Source: Coriobacteriaceae bacterium
Lineage (GTDB): Bacteria > Actinomycetota > Coriobacteriia > Coriobacteriales > Coriobacteriaceae
Assembly: GCA_025993015.1 (NCBI GenBank)
Contig: DAJPFV010000001.1
Location: 1,674,001-1,738,000, forward strand
Direction: 5' to 3'
Length of the DNA stretch: 64,000 bases
Part shown: positions 40,244-49,000 of the stretch, one piece after another
Position numbering within the stretch: position 1 is the first letter of the stretch
How the letters are laid out: every line of letters begins with the position of its first letter
Made by a program: the position numbers and the translations under genes
Notes under the pieces: model-generated
Databases searched by the model: none
What the model was told of the DNA's origin: nothing
What the model saw: only the letters and a program-made list of their open reading frames with translations

Positions 40244-43243
40244 ATGAGCGACATCATGAGGCCGATCCCGTTTTCGCAGCTGATGAACTGGATCATCGAG
40301 GAGCACAAGACTCAGGGCGCCGTCTTTGGCGTGCGCAAGATGGTCACGACCAACCAGGAGGGCGCGCTTCCCATTTTTGACGAGCGCATCGAGACCCCGT
40401 TTGGCCCGGCCGCCGGCCCCAACACGCAGCTTGCCCAGAACATCGTGGCATCCTATGTGGCCGGTTCCCGCTTCTTTGAGCTCAAGACCGTTCAGGTTAT
40501 GGACGGCGAGGAGCTCTCCAAGTGTGTGAACAAGCCCTGCATCGTGGCGCAGGACGAGTGCTACAACTGCGAGTGGTCGACCGAGCTCGAGGTTCCGCAG
40601 GCCTTTGCCGAGTACGTGAAGGCATGGTTCGCCTGCCACCTGATCGCTCGCGAGTACGGCCTGGGAAGCCCGGACGGATTTGTCTTCAACATGTCCGTGG
40701 GTTATGACCTGGAGGGCATCAAGAGCCCCAAGGTCGATGCCTACATCGAGGGCATGAAGGATGCCAGCGGCTCCGACGTCTGGAACGAGTGCCGCGCATG
40801 GGCGCTTGCCAACCTGGACAAGTTTGAGCATGTCGACGCCGCGTTTGTCGAGTCCATCCCGGCACGCGTCTCCAACTCCATCACCGAGTCCACCCTGCAC
40901 GGCTGCCCGCCGGCGGAGATCGAGCGCATCGCGACCTACCTCATCACCGAGAAGGGCCTCAATACCTACATCAAGTGCAACCCCACGCTGCTGGGCTATG
41001 AGTTTGCACGTCAGCGCCTCAACGAGCTGGGCTTTGACTACATCGTCTTCGATGACACGCACTTCCGCGAGGACCTGCAGTGGGCCGACGCCGTGCCCAT
41101 GTTCGAGCGCCTGATTGCCCTGTGCGCCGAGCGCGGCCTGGAGTTTGGCGTCAAGCTGACCAACACGTTCCCCGTCGACGTGACGAGAAACGAGCTGCCT
41201 TCCACGGAGATGTACATGTCCGGCCGTTCGCTGTTCTCGCTGACCATCGAGGCTGCCCGCCGCATTACCGAGCAGTTTGACGGCAAGCTGCGCATCAGCT
41301 ACTCCGGCGGTGCCACGGTCTACAACATCCGCGCCCTGTACGATGCCGGCATTTGGCCCGTCACCCTGGCGACCGACGTGCTCAAGCCCGGTGGCTACGA
41401 GCGCTTTAGTCAGATGGCCGGCGAATTTGGCGATCTGGACGGCAAGCCGTTCGCGGGCGTCTCTCTCGAGGCTGTGACTGCGATCCAGGCTGACTCGCTC
41501 ACCAACCCGCTCTACAAGAAGCCGCTGCGTCCGCTGCCCGACCGCAAGGTCGCCGGCAAGAGCCCGCTTTCCGACTGCTTTACCACGCCGTGCCGCACGA
41601 GCTGCCCCATCCAGCAGGATATTCCCGCCTACCTGGCGGCTGTTGACGAGGGCCGCTACGAGGACGCACTCAACATCATCATCGAGCGCAACGCCCTGCC
41701 GTTCATTACCGGCACCATCTGCCCGCATCCCTGCGGCCGTGCCTGCGAGCGTGCGTTCTACGAGCCCGAGGGCGCCCAGATCCGCGCCAGCAAGCTCAAG
41801 GCCGCCCGCGAGGCCATGACCGCCGTGTTGCCCAAGCTGCGCGCCCAGGCCATCGCCAACGACGGCGAGCGCAACGTTGCCGTTATCGGCGGCGGCCCGG
41901 CCGGCCTGGCGACGGCGTTCTTCCTGACGCGTGCCGGCGTGCCCGTCACCATCTTCGAGGCCCGCGATTCGCTCGGCGGCGTGGTCCGTCACGTGATCCC
42001 CGAGTTCCGTATCGCGAGCGACGATATCTCCCACGATGCCGAGCTCTGCTTGGCCTTTGGCGCCAAGGTGCGGCTCAACGCTCGCGTGGATTCCATCGAC
42101 GAACTCAAGGCCCAGGGCTTTACCGACGTGGTCGTGGCCACCGGTGCCTGGATGCCCGGCTCTGCAGGCTTGGGCGAGGGCGCCGAGCTCGACGTGCTGG
42201 AGTTCCTCGAGGCCGCCAAGAAGGGCGAGAAGCTCGAGCTGGGCGAGGACGTCGTCGTCATTGGCGCCGGCAACACCGCCATGGATGCGGCTCGCGTGGC
42301 CAAGCGCCTGGCCGGCGTGAAGAACGTGCGCCTGGTGTATCGCCGCACCAAGAAGCAGATGCCCGCCGACGAGGAAGAGTTCGATCTTGCTCTTGCCGAC
42401 GGCGTTGAGTTCTGCGAGCTGCTGGGGCCCAAGGCACTCAACGGCGCTGTGCTAACCTGCGACGTTATGGAGCTTGGCGAGCCGGATGCAAGCGGCCGTC
42501 GTAGCCCCGTCGCCACGGGCGAGACCGTCGAGCTTTCCGCCACCACGGTGATCTGTGCCGTGGGCGAGGGCATCGATGCCAGCCTGTACGACGCCGCGGG
42601 TGTTGAGCACGACCGTCGCGGCCGTCTTGCCGCCACCTCCACCGGCGTCGAGGGCGTCTGGGCTGCGGGCGACTGCCGTCGCGGTCCTGCTACCGTGGTC
42701 GAGGCTATCGCCGACGCCGCCGAAGTCGCCCGTGCCATCGCCGGCGTGGACTTTAACAAGTACGCCGACCAGAATGCTCAGGCCGGTCGCGAGGATACCT
42801 GCTACGAGCGCAAGGGGTCGCTGTGCCGCGACAAGCGCAACTGCACCAAGACTCGCTGCCTGGGCTGCGGCTCGGTGTGCGAGGTCTGCTGCGACGTGTG
42901 CCCCAACCGCGCCAACGTGGCAATTAAGGTGCCGGGCCTGGCCAAGCATCAGGTCGTCCATGTCGACGGCATGTGCAACGAGTGCGGCAACTGCGCCGTG
43001 TTCTGCCCTTACCAGGAGGGTCGTCCCTACAAGGACAAGCTCACCCTGTTCTGGAGCGAGGAGGACATGGAGAACTCCGAGAACGAGGGCTTCCTGGCCG
43101 TGGACGAGGACCACTTTAAGGTTCGCGTCGCCGGCACGGTCCGCACCGTCTCGGTCGATGCCGTCAACACCGGTCTTCCCGAGGCCGTCCGCCTGACCAT
43201 CAGGGCTGTGCGCGACAACTATTCGTACCTTCTTAAGAAATAG
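40244..43243 (+). CDS. ygfK: YgfK-type multidomain iron-sulfur flavoprotein
   Basis: 999-residue oxidoreductase, called putative selenate reductase subunit in older notes and now tied to anaerobic urate use. Order: a dihydroorotate-dehydrogenase-like barrel (about 1-430); an iron-sulfur domain with CRTSCPIQQD and CPHPCGRACE; a FAD site GGGPAGLATAFFL; an NAD(P) site VVIGAGNTAMDAARV; and a C-terminal ferredoxin part with CLGCGSVCEVCCDVCP and CNECGNCAVFCP. ATG at 40244 behind GAGAGGAG. 11 bp before the ferredoxin gene. Confidence 0.92.
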   Translation: MSDIMRPIPFSQLMNWIIEEHKTQGAVFGVRKMVTTNQEGALPIFDERIETPFGPAAGPNTQLAQNIVASYVAGSRFFELKTVQVMDGEELSKCVNKPCIVAQDECYNCEWSTELEVPQAFAEYVKAWFACHLIAREYGLGSPDGFVFNMSVGYDLEGIKSPKVDAYIEGMKDASGSDVWNECRAWALANLDKFEHVDAAFVESIPARVSNSITESTLHGCPPAEIERIATYLITEKGLNTYIKCNPTLLGYEFARQRLNELGFDYIVFDDTHFREDLQWADAVPMFERLIALCAERGLEFGVKLTNTFPVDVTRNELPSTEMYMSGRSLFSLTIEAARRITEQFDGKLRISYSGGATVYNIRALYDAGIWPVTLATDVLKPGGYERFSQMAGEFGDLDGKPFAGVSLEAVTAIQADSLTNPLYKKPLRPLPDRKVAGKSPLSDCFTTPCRTSCPIQQDIPAYLAAVDEGRYEDALNIIIERNALPFITGTICPHPCGRACERAFYEPEGAQIRASKLKAAREAMTAVLPKLRAQAIANDGERNVAVIGGGPAGLATAFFLTRAGVPVTIFEARDSLGGVVRHVIPEFRIASDDISHDAELCLAFGAKVRLNARVDSIDELKAQGFTDVVVATGAWMPGSAGLGEGAELDVLEFLEAAKKGEKLELGEDVVVIGAGNTAMDAARVAKRLAGVKNVRLVYRRTKKQMPADEEEFDLALADGVEFCELLGPKALNGAVLTCDVMELGEPDASGRRSPVATGETVELSATTVICAVGEGIDASLYDAAGVEHDRRGRLAATSTGVEGVWAAGDCRRGPATVVEAIADAAEVARAIAGVDFNKYADQNAQAGREDTCYERKGSLCRDKRNCTKTRCLGCGSVCEVCCDVCPNRANVAIKVPGLAKHQVVHVDGMCNECGNCAVFCPYQEGRPYKDKLTLFWSEEDMENSENEGFLAVDEDHFKVRVAGTVRTVSVDAVNTGLPEAVRLTIRAVRDNYSYLLKK

Positions 43244-43254
43244 GCGAGTCTCTT

Positions 43255-43734
43255 ATGGCCAAATCCATTCAACATAACGTGGCCTACGTTGCCTGCGGAA
43301 GCGGTTGCGCCTCCGCAGGCGGCGACGCCCACTGCAGCGAAGGCTGCATTGGCTGTGGCGCCTGCGTCACGGCCTGCCCCCACGGCGCCATTGCGCTGGT
43401 CGATGGCATCGCCCGCGTGGACCGCTCCAAGTGCACGGGCTGTGGCCTGTGCAGCATGGCGTGCCCGCAGCGCGTGATTGCCTTCGTTCCCGGCTACCAG
43501 AACATCCTGGTGCGCTGCAACAACACCGATAAGGGCGCCATCGCCCGCAAGATCTGCGACACGAGCTGCATCGGTTGCGGCATGTGCGCCAAAAAGTGCC
43601 CTGCCGGCGCTATCCGCATCGAGGACAACTGCGCCCATATCGACGGCGCGGACTGCCTGTCGTGCGGCATGTGCGCCGTCATCTGCCCGCATGGCGCCAT
43701 CCACGACCGCACCGGCATCGCCGCCGGCGTGTAG
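43255..43734 (+). CDS. Polyferredoxin with four 4Fe-4S motifs
   Basis: Small electron carrier, 159 residues. Four CxxCxxCxxxCP motifs are seen: CIGCGACVTACP, CTGCGLCSMACP, CIGCGMCAKKCP and CLSCGMCAVICP, so up to four clusters in two ferredoxin-like halves, resembling the RnfB C-terminal part. Set between ygfK and xdhD with short gaps, it probably shuttles electrons between them. Cytoplasmic; no membrane segment. Confidence 0.9.
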   Translation: MAKSIQHNVAYVACGSGCASAGGDAHCSEGCIGCGACVTACPHGAIALVDGIARVDRSKCTGCGLCSMACPQRVIAFVPGYQNILVRCNNTDKGAIARKICDTSCIGCGMCAKKCPAGAIRIEDNCAHIDGADCLSCGMCAVICPHGAIHDRTGIAAGV

Positions 43735-43746
43735 AAGGGAATCACC

Positions 43747-46524
43747 ATGGCACAGGAATTCACTTTTACCGTTAACGGCGTCGAGCGCACGACGACCCAA
43801 AACAAACCGCTGCTGCGCTACCTGCGCGACGACCTGCACATTCACTCCGCCAAGGACGGCTGCTCCGAGGGTGCCTGCGGCACCTGCACCATCCATGTGG
43901 ACGGTGCGGCCGTCAAGGCGTGCGTACTGACCACCGCTCTTGCCGCCGGTCGCAACATCGTGACCGTCGAGGGCCTGCCCGAGGACGTGCGCGAGGCCTT
44001 TGTGTACGCCTTTGGTGCCGTGGGCGCCGTGCAGTGCGGTTTTTGCATCCCCGGCATGGTCATGGCGGGCGCGGCGCTCATCGCTGAGGACCCCGAGCCC
44101 ACCGAGGAGCAGATCAAGTACGCCATTCGCGGTAACGTCTGCCGCTGCACCGGCTACAAGAAGATCATCGAGGGCATTTCGCTGGCAGCTGCGGTGCTCC
44201 GCGGCGAAAAGCAGATCGACGAGGACCTGGAGCGCGGCGACGACTACGGTGTGGGCAAGCGCGCCTTCCGCATCGACGTGCGCAAGAAGGTGCTCGGCGA
44301 GGGCAAGTATCCCGACGACATCGACGAGCTCGATCAGCCGGGCCTGACCTATGCTAGCGCCGTGCGCTCCAAGTATCCGCGCGCCCGCGTGCTCTCCATT
44401 GATACCTCCAAGGCCGAGGCCCTGCCCGGTGTGGTGGGCATCCTGCGCGCCGAGGACGTGCCGGTCAACCAGGTCGGCCACCTTATCCAGGACTGGGATG
44501 TCATGATCGCCCAGGGCGATATCACCCGCTGCGTGGGTGACGCCATCGTGCTGGTGGTTGCCGAGGACGAGGCGACGCTCGAGAAGGCTAAGAAGCTCGT
44601 AAAGATTGATTACGAGCCGCTGGAGCCCGTGCGCAACATTGTCGAGGCTAGGGCTGCCGACGCCCCGCGCCTGCATGACAGTTTCTTTGCCTTTGGCAAC
44701 ACGGTGGAACTCAAGGACAACGTGTGCCAGAGCCGTCACGTGACGCGCGGCGACGCCGCCAAGGCGCTAGCGGAGAGCGCGTTCACCGTGACGCAGCGCT
44801 TTACCACGCCCTTTACCGAGCATGCCTTCTTGGAGCCCGAGTGCGCCGTCGCCTTCCCGTACAAGAACGGCGTCAAGGTGCAGTCGACCGACCAGGGTGC
44901 CTACGATACGCGCAAAGAGTGCGCCCACATGTTTGGCTGGGACAACGAGCCCGAGCGTGTGGTTGTCGAGACCATGCTTGTGGGCGGCGGTTTTGGCGGC
45001 AAGGAGGACGTTTCGATCCAGCACCTGGCCGCGCTTGCTGCCTATAAGCTCCAGCGTCCTGTGAAGTGCAAGCTCACACGTGCCGAGTCGCTCGCGTTCC
45101 ATCCCAAGCGCCACGCCATGGACGGCACCTTTACGCTGGGCTGCGACGCCGAGGGCAACTTTACCGGTCTGGACTGCGAGATCAACTTTGACACCGGCGC
45201 CTACGCGTCGCTGTGCGGCCCGGTGCTCGAGCGCGCCTGCACGCATGCCGTCGGCCCCTACAAGTACCAGAACACCGACATTCGCGGTTTTGGCTACTAC
45301 ACCAACAACCCGCCCGCCGGTGCGTACCGAGGCTTTGGTGTTTGCCAGTCCGAGTTTGCGCTTGAGAGCCTAATCGACCTGCTGGCAGAGAAGGTCGGCC
45401 TGGATCCGTGGGAGATTCGCTACCGTAATGCCATCGAGCCGGGCGAGGTTTTGCCCAACGGCCAGATTGCCGACTGCTCCACGGCGCTTAAGGAGACGCT
45501 GCTCGAGGTCAAGGATGCCTACTACGCACATCCCGGCCACGCCGGCATTGCCTGCGCCATGAAGAACGCCGGTGTGGGCGTGGGCCTGCCCGATGCCGGC
45601 CGCTGCAAGATTCGCGTTGAGAACGGCGTGGCTGTGGTCTATGCCGCCACGTCCGACATCGGCCAGGGCTGCAACACCGTCTTTTTGCAGGACGTTGCCG
45701 AGGCCTGCGGTCTGCCGCTGAGCTGCATTGCCAACGGCGAGTGCTCCACCGAGAACGCTCCCGACTCCGGTACCACGTCTGGCTCACGTCAGACGGTCGT
45801 GACCGGCGAGGCCGTGCGCGGCGCCGCCTTCCTGCTGCGCGACGCCATGCTTGACATCGAGGCCGGCAAGCCCGCACCCGATGCTCCCGTGAGCGCGCAT
45901 GGCGACGGCGTCAAGATCGAGTACGACGACGGTCGCGCCTACCAGCTACGCACGCAGGAGCTCGTCGCCGGCCAGGGTATGCATCCTCAGGATCCCGCGG
46001 CCGCCATCAAGGCGCTCGAGGGCTGTGAGTTTAGCTATGTGTACCTGGAGCCGACCGACAAACTGGGCGCCGACGTTCCCAATCCCAAGAGCCACATCTG
46101 CTACGGCTTTGCCACGCATGTGGTCATTCTGGATGATGACGGTCGCGTGAGCGAGGTCTATGCCGCGCACGATTCCGGCAAGGTGGTCAACCCCATCTCC
46201 ATCCAGGGTCAGATCGAAGGCGGCGTGCTCATGGGCATGGGCTACGCGCTTACCGAGGATTGGCCGCTCAAGGACTGCGTGCCCCAGGCAAGGTACGGTA
46301 CGCTCGGGCTGTTCCGTGCGCCCGAGATTCCGGATATCCACGCCATCTACGTGGAGAAGGACGAGCTGCTGCCCGTGGCATATGGCGGCAAGGGCATTGG
46401 CGAGATCGCAACGATCCCCACGGCGCCCGCCGTGCAGAACGCCTACCGTGCATTCGACGGCAAGCTGCGTCCGGATCTGCCCATGGTGGATACCCCGTAC
46501 AGCCGCGCCCGTCGCCGCGGGTAG
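43747..46524 (+). CDS. xdhD: Selenium-dependent molybdenum hydroxylase (XdhD/YgfN type)
   Basis: 925-residue xanthine-dehydrogenase-family enzyme. The N-terminal 2Fe-2S domains use Cys39, 44, 47, 59 and Cys97, 100, 132, 134 (CRCTGY). They join directly to the molybdopterin domains, with no FAD domain, as in YgfN. Active-site features are GGGFGGKED, AYRGFGVCQ and the catalytic Glu in GGKGIGEIA. Neighbouring yqeB, yqeC and ygfJ homologues argue for a labile selenium on the Mo cofactor. Likely acts on urate, xanthine or hypoxanthine. Confidence 0.93.
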   Translation: MAQEFTFTVNGVERTTTQNKPLLRYLRDDLHIHSAKDGCSEGACGTCTIHVDGAAVKACVLTTALAAGRNIVTVEGLPEDVREAFVYAFGAVGAVQCGFCIPGMVMAGAALIAEDPEPTEEQIKYAIRGNVCRCTGYKKIIEGISLAAAVLRGEKQIDEDLERGDDYGVGKRAFRIDVRKKVLGEGKYPDDIDELDQPGLTYASAVRSKYPRARVLSIDTSKAEALPGVVGILRAEDVPVNQVGHLIQDWDVMIAQGDITRCVGDAIVLVVAEDEATLEKAKKLVKIDYEPLEPVRNIVEARAADAPRLHDSFFAFGNTVELKDNVCQSRHVTRGDAAKALAESAFTVTQRFTTPFTEHAFLEPECAVAFPYKNGVKVQSTDQGAYDTRKECAHMFGWDNEPERVVVETMLVGGGFGGKEDVSIQHLAALAAYKLQRPVKCKLTRAESLAFHPKRHAMDGTFTLGCDAEGNFTGLDCEINFDTGAYASLCGPVLERACTHAVGPYKYQNTDIRGFGYYTNNPPAGAYRGFGVCQSEFALESLIDLLAEKVGLDPWEIRYRNAIEPGEVLPNGQIADCSTALKETLLEVKDAYYAHPGHAGIACAMKNAGVGVGLPDAGRCKIRVENGVAVVYAATSDIGQGCNTVFLQDVAEACGLPLSCIANGECSTENAPDSGTTSGSRQTVVTGEAVRGAAFLLRDAMLDIEAGKPAPDAPVSAHGDGVKIEYDDGRAYQLRTQELVAGQGMHPQDPAAAIKALEGCEFSYVYLEPTDKLGADVPNPKSHICYGFATHVVILDDDGRVSEVYAAHDSGKVVNPISIQGQIEGGVLMGMGYALTEDWPLKDCVPQARYGTLGLFRAPEIPDIHAIYVEKDELLPVAYGGKGIGEIATIPTAPAVQNAYRAFDGKLRPDLPMVDTPYSRARRRG

Positions 46525-46592
46525 AGTAGAGCGCGGACGGCCATTGCTGACTGCCGTCTGCGCTTGCCATCAACTGTATAAGCTGCGCCTTT

Positions 46593-46625
46593 GGCCCCAG
46601 CTCCATCGTGAGCCGGGGCCTTTTG
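46593..46625 (+). terminator. Terminator after xdhD
   Basis: GGCCCC..AGCTC pairs with GAGC..GGGGCC, followed by TTTTG. Ends the first half of the cluster. Confidence 0.85.
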
Positions 46626-46632
46626 CTTGGAG

Positions 46633-46836
46633 CGGAAAGCGTGTCCCGAAATGAGCGCTCAGAATGGGATGCAGTTTCCCCTTGGAGCCCTCGGCGGAAA
46701 TTACATCCCAGAATCGATGCTCAGAATGGGATGCACTTTCCGGTAGAGCCTCTGGCGGAAAGCGCATCCCGGAATTCGGCTCCAGAGTGGGACACACTTT
46801 CCGGTTGGAGCTTCAACCGGAAAGTGTGTCCCGGTT
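46633..46836. repeat. Tandem hairpin array 1 (about 3.5 units of 61-62 bp)
   Basis: CGGAAA-type units start at 46633, 46695, 46756 and 46818. Each has arms such as CGGAAAGCGCATCCC and GGGATGCACTTTCC. The last full palindrome (GGGACACACTTTCCGGTTG with its complement) has a perfect 19-bp stem, lies just past the stop of the next minus-strand gene and may end its transcript. Confidence 0.85.
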
Positions 46837-46868
46837 TGGCAGGCAGACGGGCATAAGCTCAACAGCTC

Positions 46869-47867
46869 CTACAATTCCACCTCGTTGAGCCATGCCGGCA
46901 GAGCGGTCTGCCGGATGCCTGCCGTCTGCAGCCTTTTCGCGAGCAGACCCGCCGAGCGGACTTCGCTCATGGTAAAGCGCAGCAGAGGGTGACCGTAGAG
47001 CGATAGGTGCGCCTCGCGCTGTCGTTCGGCAACGAGCGCCTCGGCGGTGGTGCGTCCGGCCAACATGGTCTGGTCGGTATATTTGATGAGCCCGTCGAGC
47101 TCGCCCAGTGTGAGTTCCCGCGTCTGGCGCTCCCAGGCAAAGTCCGTTCGTATGGGCTTGGCCGAATCGAAGGGGTCCGTCAGCTCGTATTGAAGCCAGT
47201 CGGGCGCAAAGCCCGTCTCGATCATGACGGCTCGGGCGACCGATTCTCCACCGCTCTCGGCGCGGGCGTCGGCATATCGAAGTGTCGTGAGGGCAGTGCG
47301 AATCGCGCGACCATTGCGGGCGGTCGCTCGTTGTTCGACGGCCTCCATCAACTGCTCTCGCGTAAGGCCGAGCTTTGAGATCGCCGAATCGGCAATGGGC
47401 ATGCCGTCTGCAAAGCCAGTTTGCAGCAGGCAATCTGTAGCCGTTTGGATGGGCGGCGTTACTGATGTGCCGGATAGACGGATTGCTCCGGCCGGCTCGA
47501 TCTGATGCCGCTGAATATGCGCGCCCGGGCGAGCCGACGGCTTTGTCGAGCTGCAGACATGCACAACGTTCAGATGTCGCCACGAGACCTCGAGCCCCAG
47601 CAGGCAGGCGGCCGAAAACGAGCAGAACGTCCAATCGGGGTGGATGATCGCAAGGGCGCGAATAATCTCGCAATGACGCTGTGCCCGGTTGAGTTCATCC
47701 CAGCGCATTTTGCGCGCGAACAGTCCCGGCATGGGCGAGACGACCGCGCTGCCGATGCGCCGAAGGAGCGCTTTTCGGATTGCCGTGCTCGGGGGAATCA
47801 GACAGCGCCCCTCTTGTTCGGCTTGAGTGAGCAGTTGGTCGATGAGTTGGTCATTGCAATGGGTCAT
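46869..47867 (-). CDS. AbiEi-like winged-helix protein with nuclease-like C-terminus
   Basis: 332-residue cytoplasmic protein. The N-terminal 60-70 residues look like the AbiEi antitoxin-type winged helix found in many actinobacterial proteins. The C-terminal part shows a Vsr/DUF559-like arrangement: ESVARAVMIE, then RTDFAWERQ, then GELDGLIKY, fitting the E..D..ExDG..K pattern of PD-(D/E)XK nucleases. ATG at 47867 behind AAAGGAGG. No AbiEii-like toxin is nearby. Function unknown; defence or element maintenance is possible. Confidence 0.6.
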   Translation of the reverse strand: MTHCNDQLIDQLLTQAEQEGRCLIPPSTAIRKALLRRIGSAVVSPMPGLFARKMRWDELNRAQRHCEIIRALAIIHPDWTFCSFSAACLLGLEVSWRHLNVVHVCSSTKPSARPGAHIQRHQIEPAGAIRLSGTSVTPPIQTATDCLLQTGFADGMPIADSAISKLGLTREQLMEAVEQRATARNGRAIRTALTTLRYADARAESGGESVARAVMIETGFAPDWLQYELTDPFDSAKPIRTDFAWERQTRELTLGELDGLIKYTDQTMLAGRTTAEALVAERQREAHLSLYGHPLLRFTMSEVRSAGLLAKRLQTAGIRQTALPAWLNEVEL

Positions 47868-47924
47868 GAGCTACCGCCTCCTTTTGGGTAGCAAAAAACG
47901 TATCAGCCGCAACTTGCCGCCCAA

Positions 47925-47952
47925 CTGACCAAAAGCTGACCAAAATCTAACC
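47925..47952 (-). promoter_or_regulatory. Tandem 11-bp repeats before the AbiEi-like gene
   Basis: CTGACCAAAAG and CTGACCAAAAT side by side, then a partial third CTAACC. About 58 bp upstream of the gene; a possible operator. The stretch 47953-48093 shows no gene. Confidence 0.4.
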
Positions 47953-48093
47953 ATGCAGGTAGATGGCCTGTTTTCGGCGACATTTTTACATTCGAATCGG
48001 TGGGCGGTGATCGGCTCCCGTGAACGGCAACAAGTTATGAAGACCTGGTAAGTTTAGGGACGTGTACTTTTTCGAAAAACGGTAGTCTCTCCG

Positions 48094-48355
48094 CGGAAAG
48101 TGCATCCCAGAATTAAGCCTCGGAACGGGATGCATTTTCCAGTAGATGCTTCAGTGGAAAGTTCATCCCAGAATTCAGGCTCAGAACGGGACACGCTTTC
48201 CGGATGGCATGCTTGGCGGAAACTACGACCCAGTATTTGGCTCCAGAACGGGACAACCTTTCCGAATCGGTCTTCAAGCGGAAACTACGCCCCGGATTTG
48301 ACCTTCAGACCGGGATGCCGTTTCCGGTTGAGGCCTCGAGCGGAAAGCGCATCCC
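48094..48355. repeat. Tandem hairpin array 2 (about 4.3 units of 61-62 bp)
   Basis: Units start at 48094, 48155, 48217, 48279 and 48341, periods 61, 62, 62, 62. Same family as array 1, with arms such as GCGGAAAGTGCATCCC and GGGATGCATTTTCC. Together the two arrays bracket the AbiEi-like gene. Confidence 0.85.
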
Positions 48356-48447
48356 ATAATCCCCAATGGCACCGCAGCGCATTTCGTGTCCGCGTGGGCG
48401 TTTGCGCCGGTCGTCGAATGACGTTATAGCTGGCTATATTATGGGTA

Positions 48448-48662
48448 GCTATAATGTTCGACTTTTCGACAACCCTCAGCCTGTGGCAGAGCATGGGTCG
48501 CCAATCAAGGCGGCGGTTGTCGAGGCCTCGTTACCGAAAATCCATTTGTTAAACCTGGCACCCGTGGGTAGAATAAAGTCGACGGCAGCCCAAGTAGTGA
48601 AGAGCTGGGCAGCGCCGTTACTCAGTTTAAGGGGTCAATGCCTTAGCGGCGGCGACCCCTTT
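48448..48662 (+). ncRNA. Candidate structured small RNA with promoter and terminator
   Basis: TATAAT (about 48450-48455) with a weak -35 17 bp upstream. About 200 nt with no convincing frame follow, then the hairpin AAGGGGTC / GACCCCTT (48628-48660) and a T-tract cut by the IS. The inside can pair CGACAACC with GGTTGTCG and CGGC-GCCCA with TGGGC-GCCG. Size would suit 6S or another regulatory RNA, but no family could be recognised by eye. Confidence 0.4.
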
Positions 48663-48678
48663 AATATGAGAAAGCCAT

Positions 48679-49000
48679 TGTCAATAGGCGTGTTTGTTCG
48701 AGCCCGGTTTTAAACCGGGCTTTTTCGTTTCCCGTCGGGAGGGCCCGCGCACGCTGCACGTTTAGTCGACGCTTGCCTGGCAAGCTAATATCCGCGGGCT
48801 CTTGCGGGCGCGCTGCCGGCGGTCAGCCCGGTATGTCCGCGCACCCCACCGCATTTCGATTCTCCGTCCGGCGCGCTCGTCCGAAACCAGTCTTGTTCAC
48901 GGGCGCGGCCCTTGGGCTGCCCAAAAAGGGTTCGTGAACGCGCGCCGGCGATGCGTCGAGGCGCGGGCCCTCCCGGCGGGAGGCCTGTTGTCCGACGGGG
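48679..49000 (-). ncRNA. Candidate bridge-RNA region of IS copy 2
   Basis: About 320 bp of non-coding DNA after the transposase. It has a strong hairpin GAGCCCGG / CCGGGCTT near 48698-48722 and TAATATCCGC at 48786-48795, both in the same relative places as in copy 1. Inference from position. Confidence 0.45.

Noticed and set aside
40091..42034. Minus-strand open frame of 647 codons across ygfK
   Set aside because: Shadow frame; ygfK has clear motifs in the plus frame all along.
43747..46524. Selenocysteine codon in XdhD or another cluster enzyme
   Set aside because: No in-frame TGA is needed to reach full length; in this family selenium is expected as a labile cofactor atom.
46633..48355. 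CRISPR or integron attC array around the AbiEi-like gene
   Set aside because: Units run directly into each other without variable spacers, only one gene is enclosed, and no integrase or cas gene is seen.
48696..48722. tRNA-like GTTCGAGCCC segment
   Set aside because: No acceptor, D or anticodon arms fit around it; it is part of the IS end hairpin.
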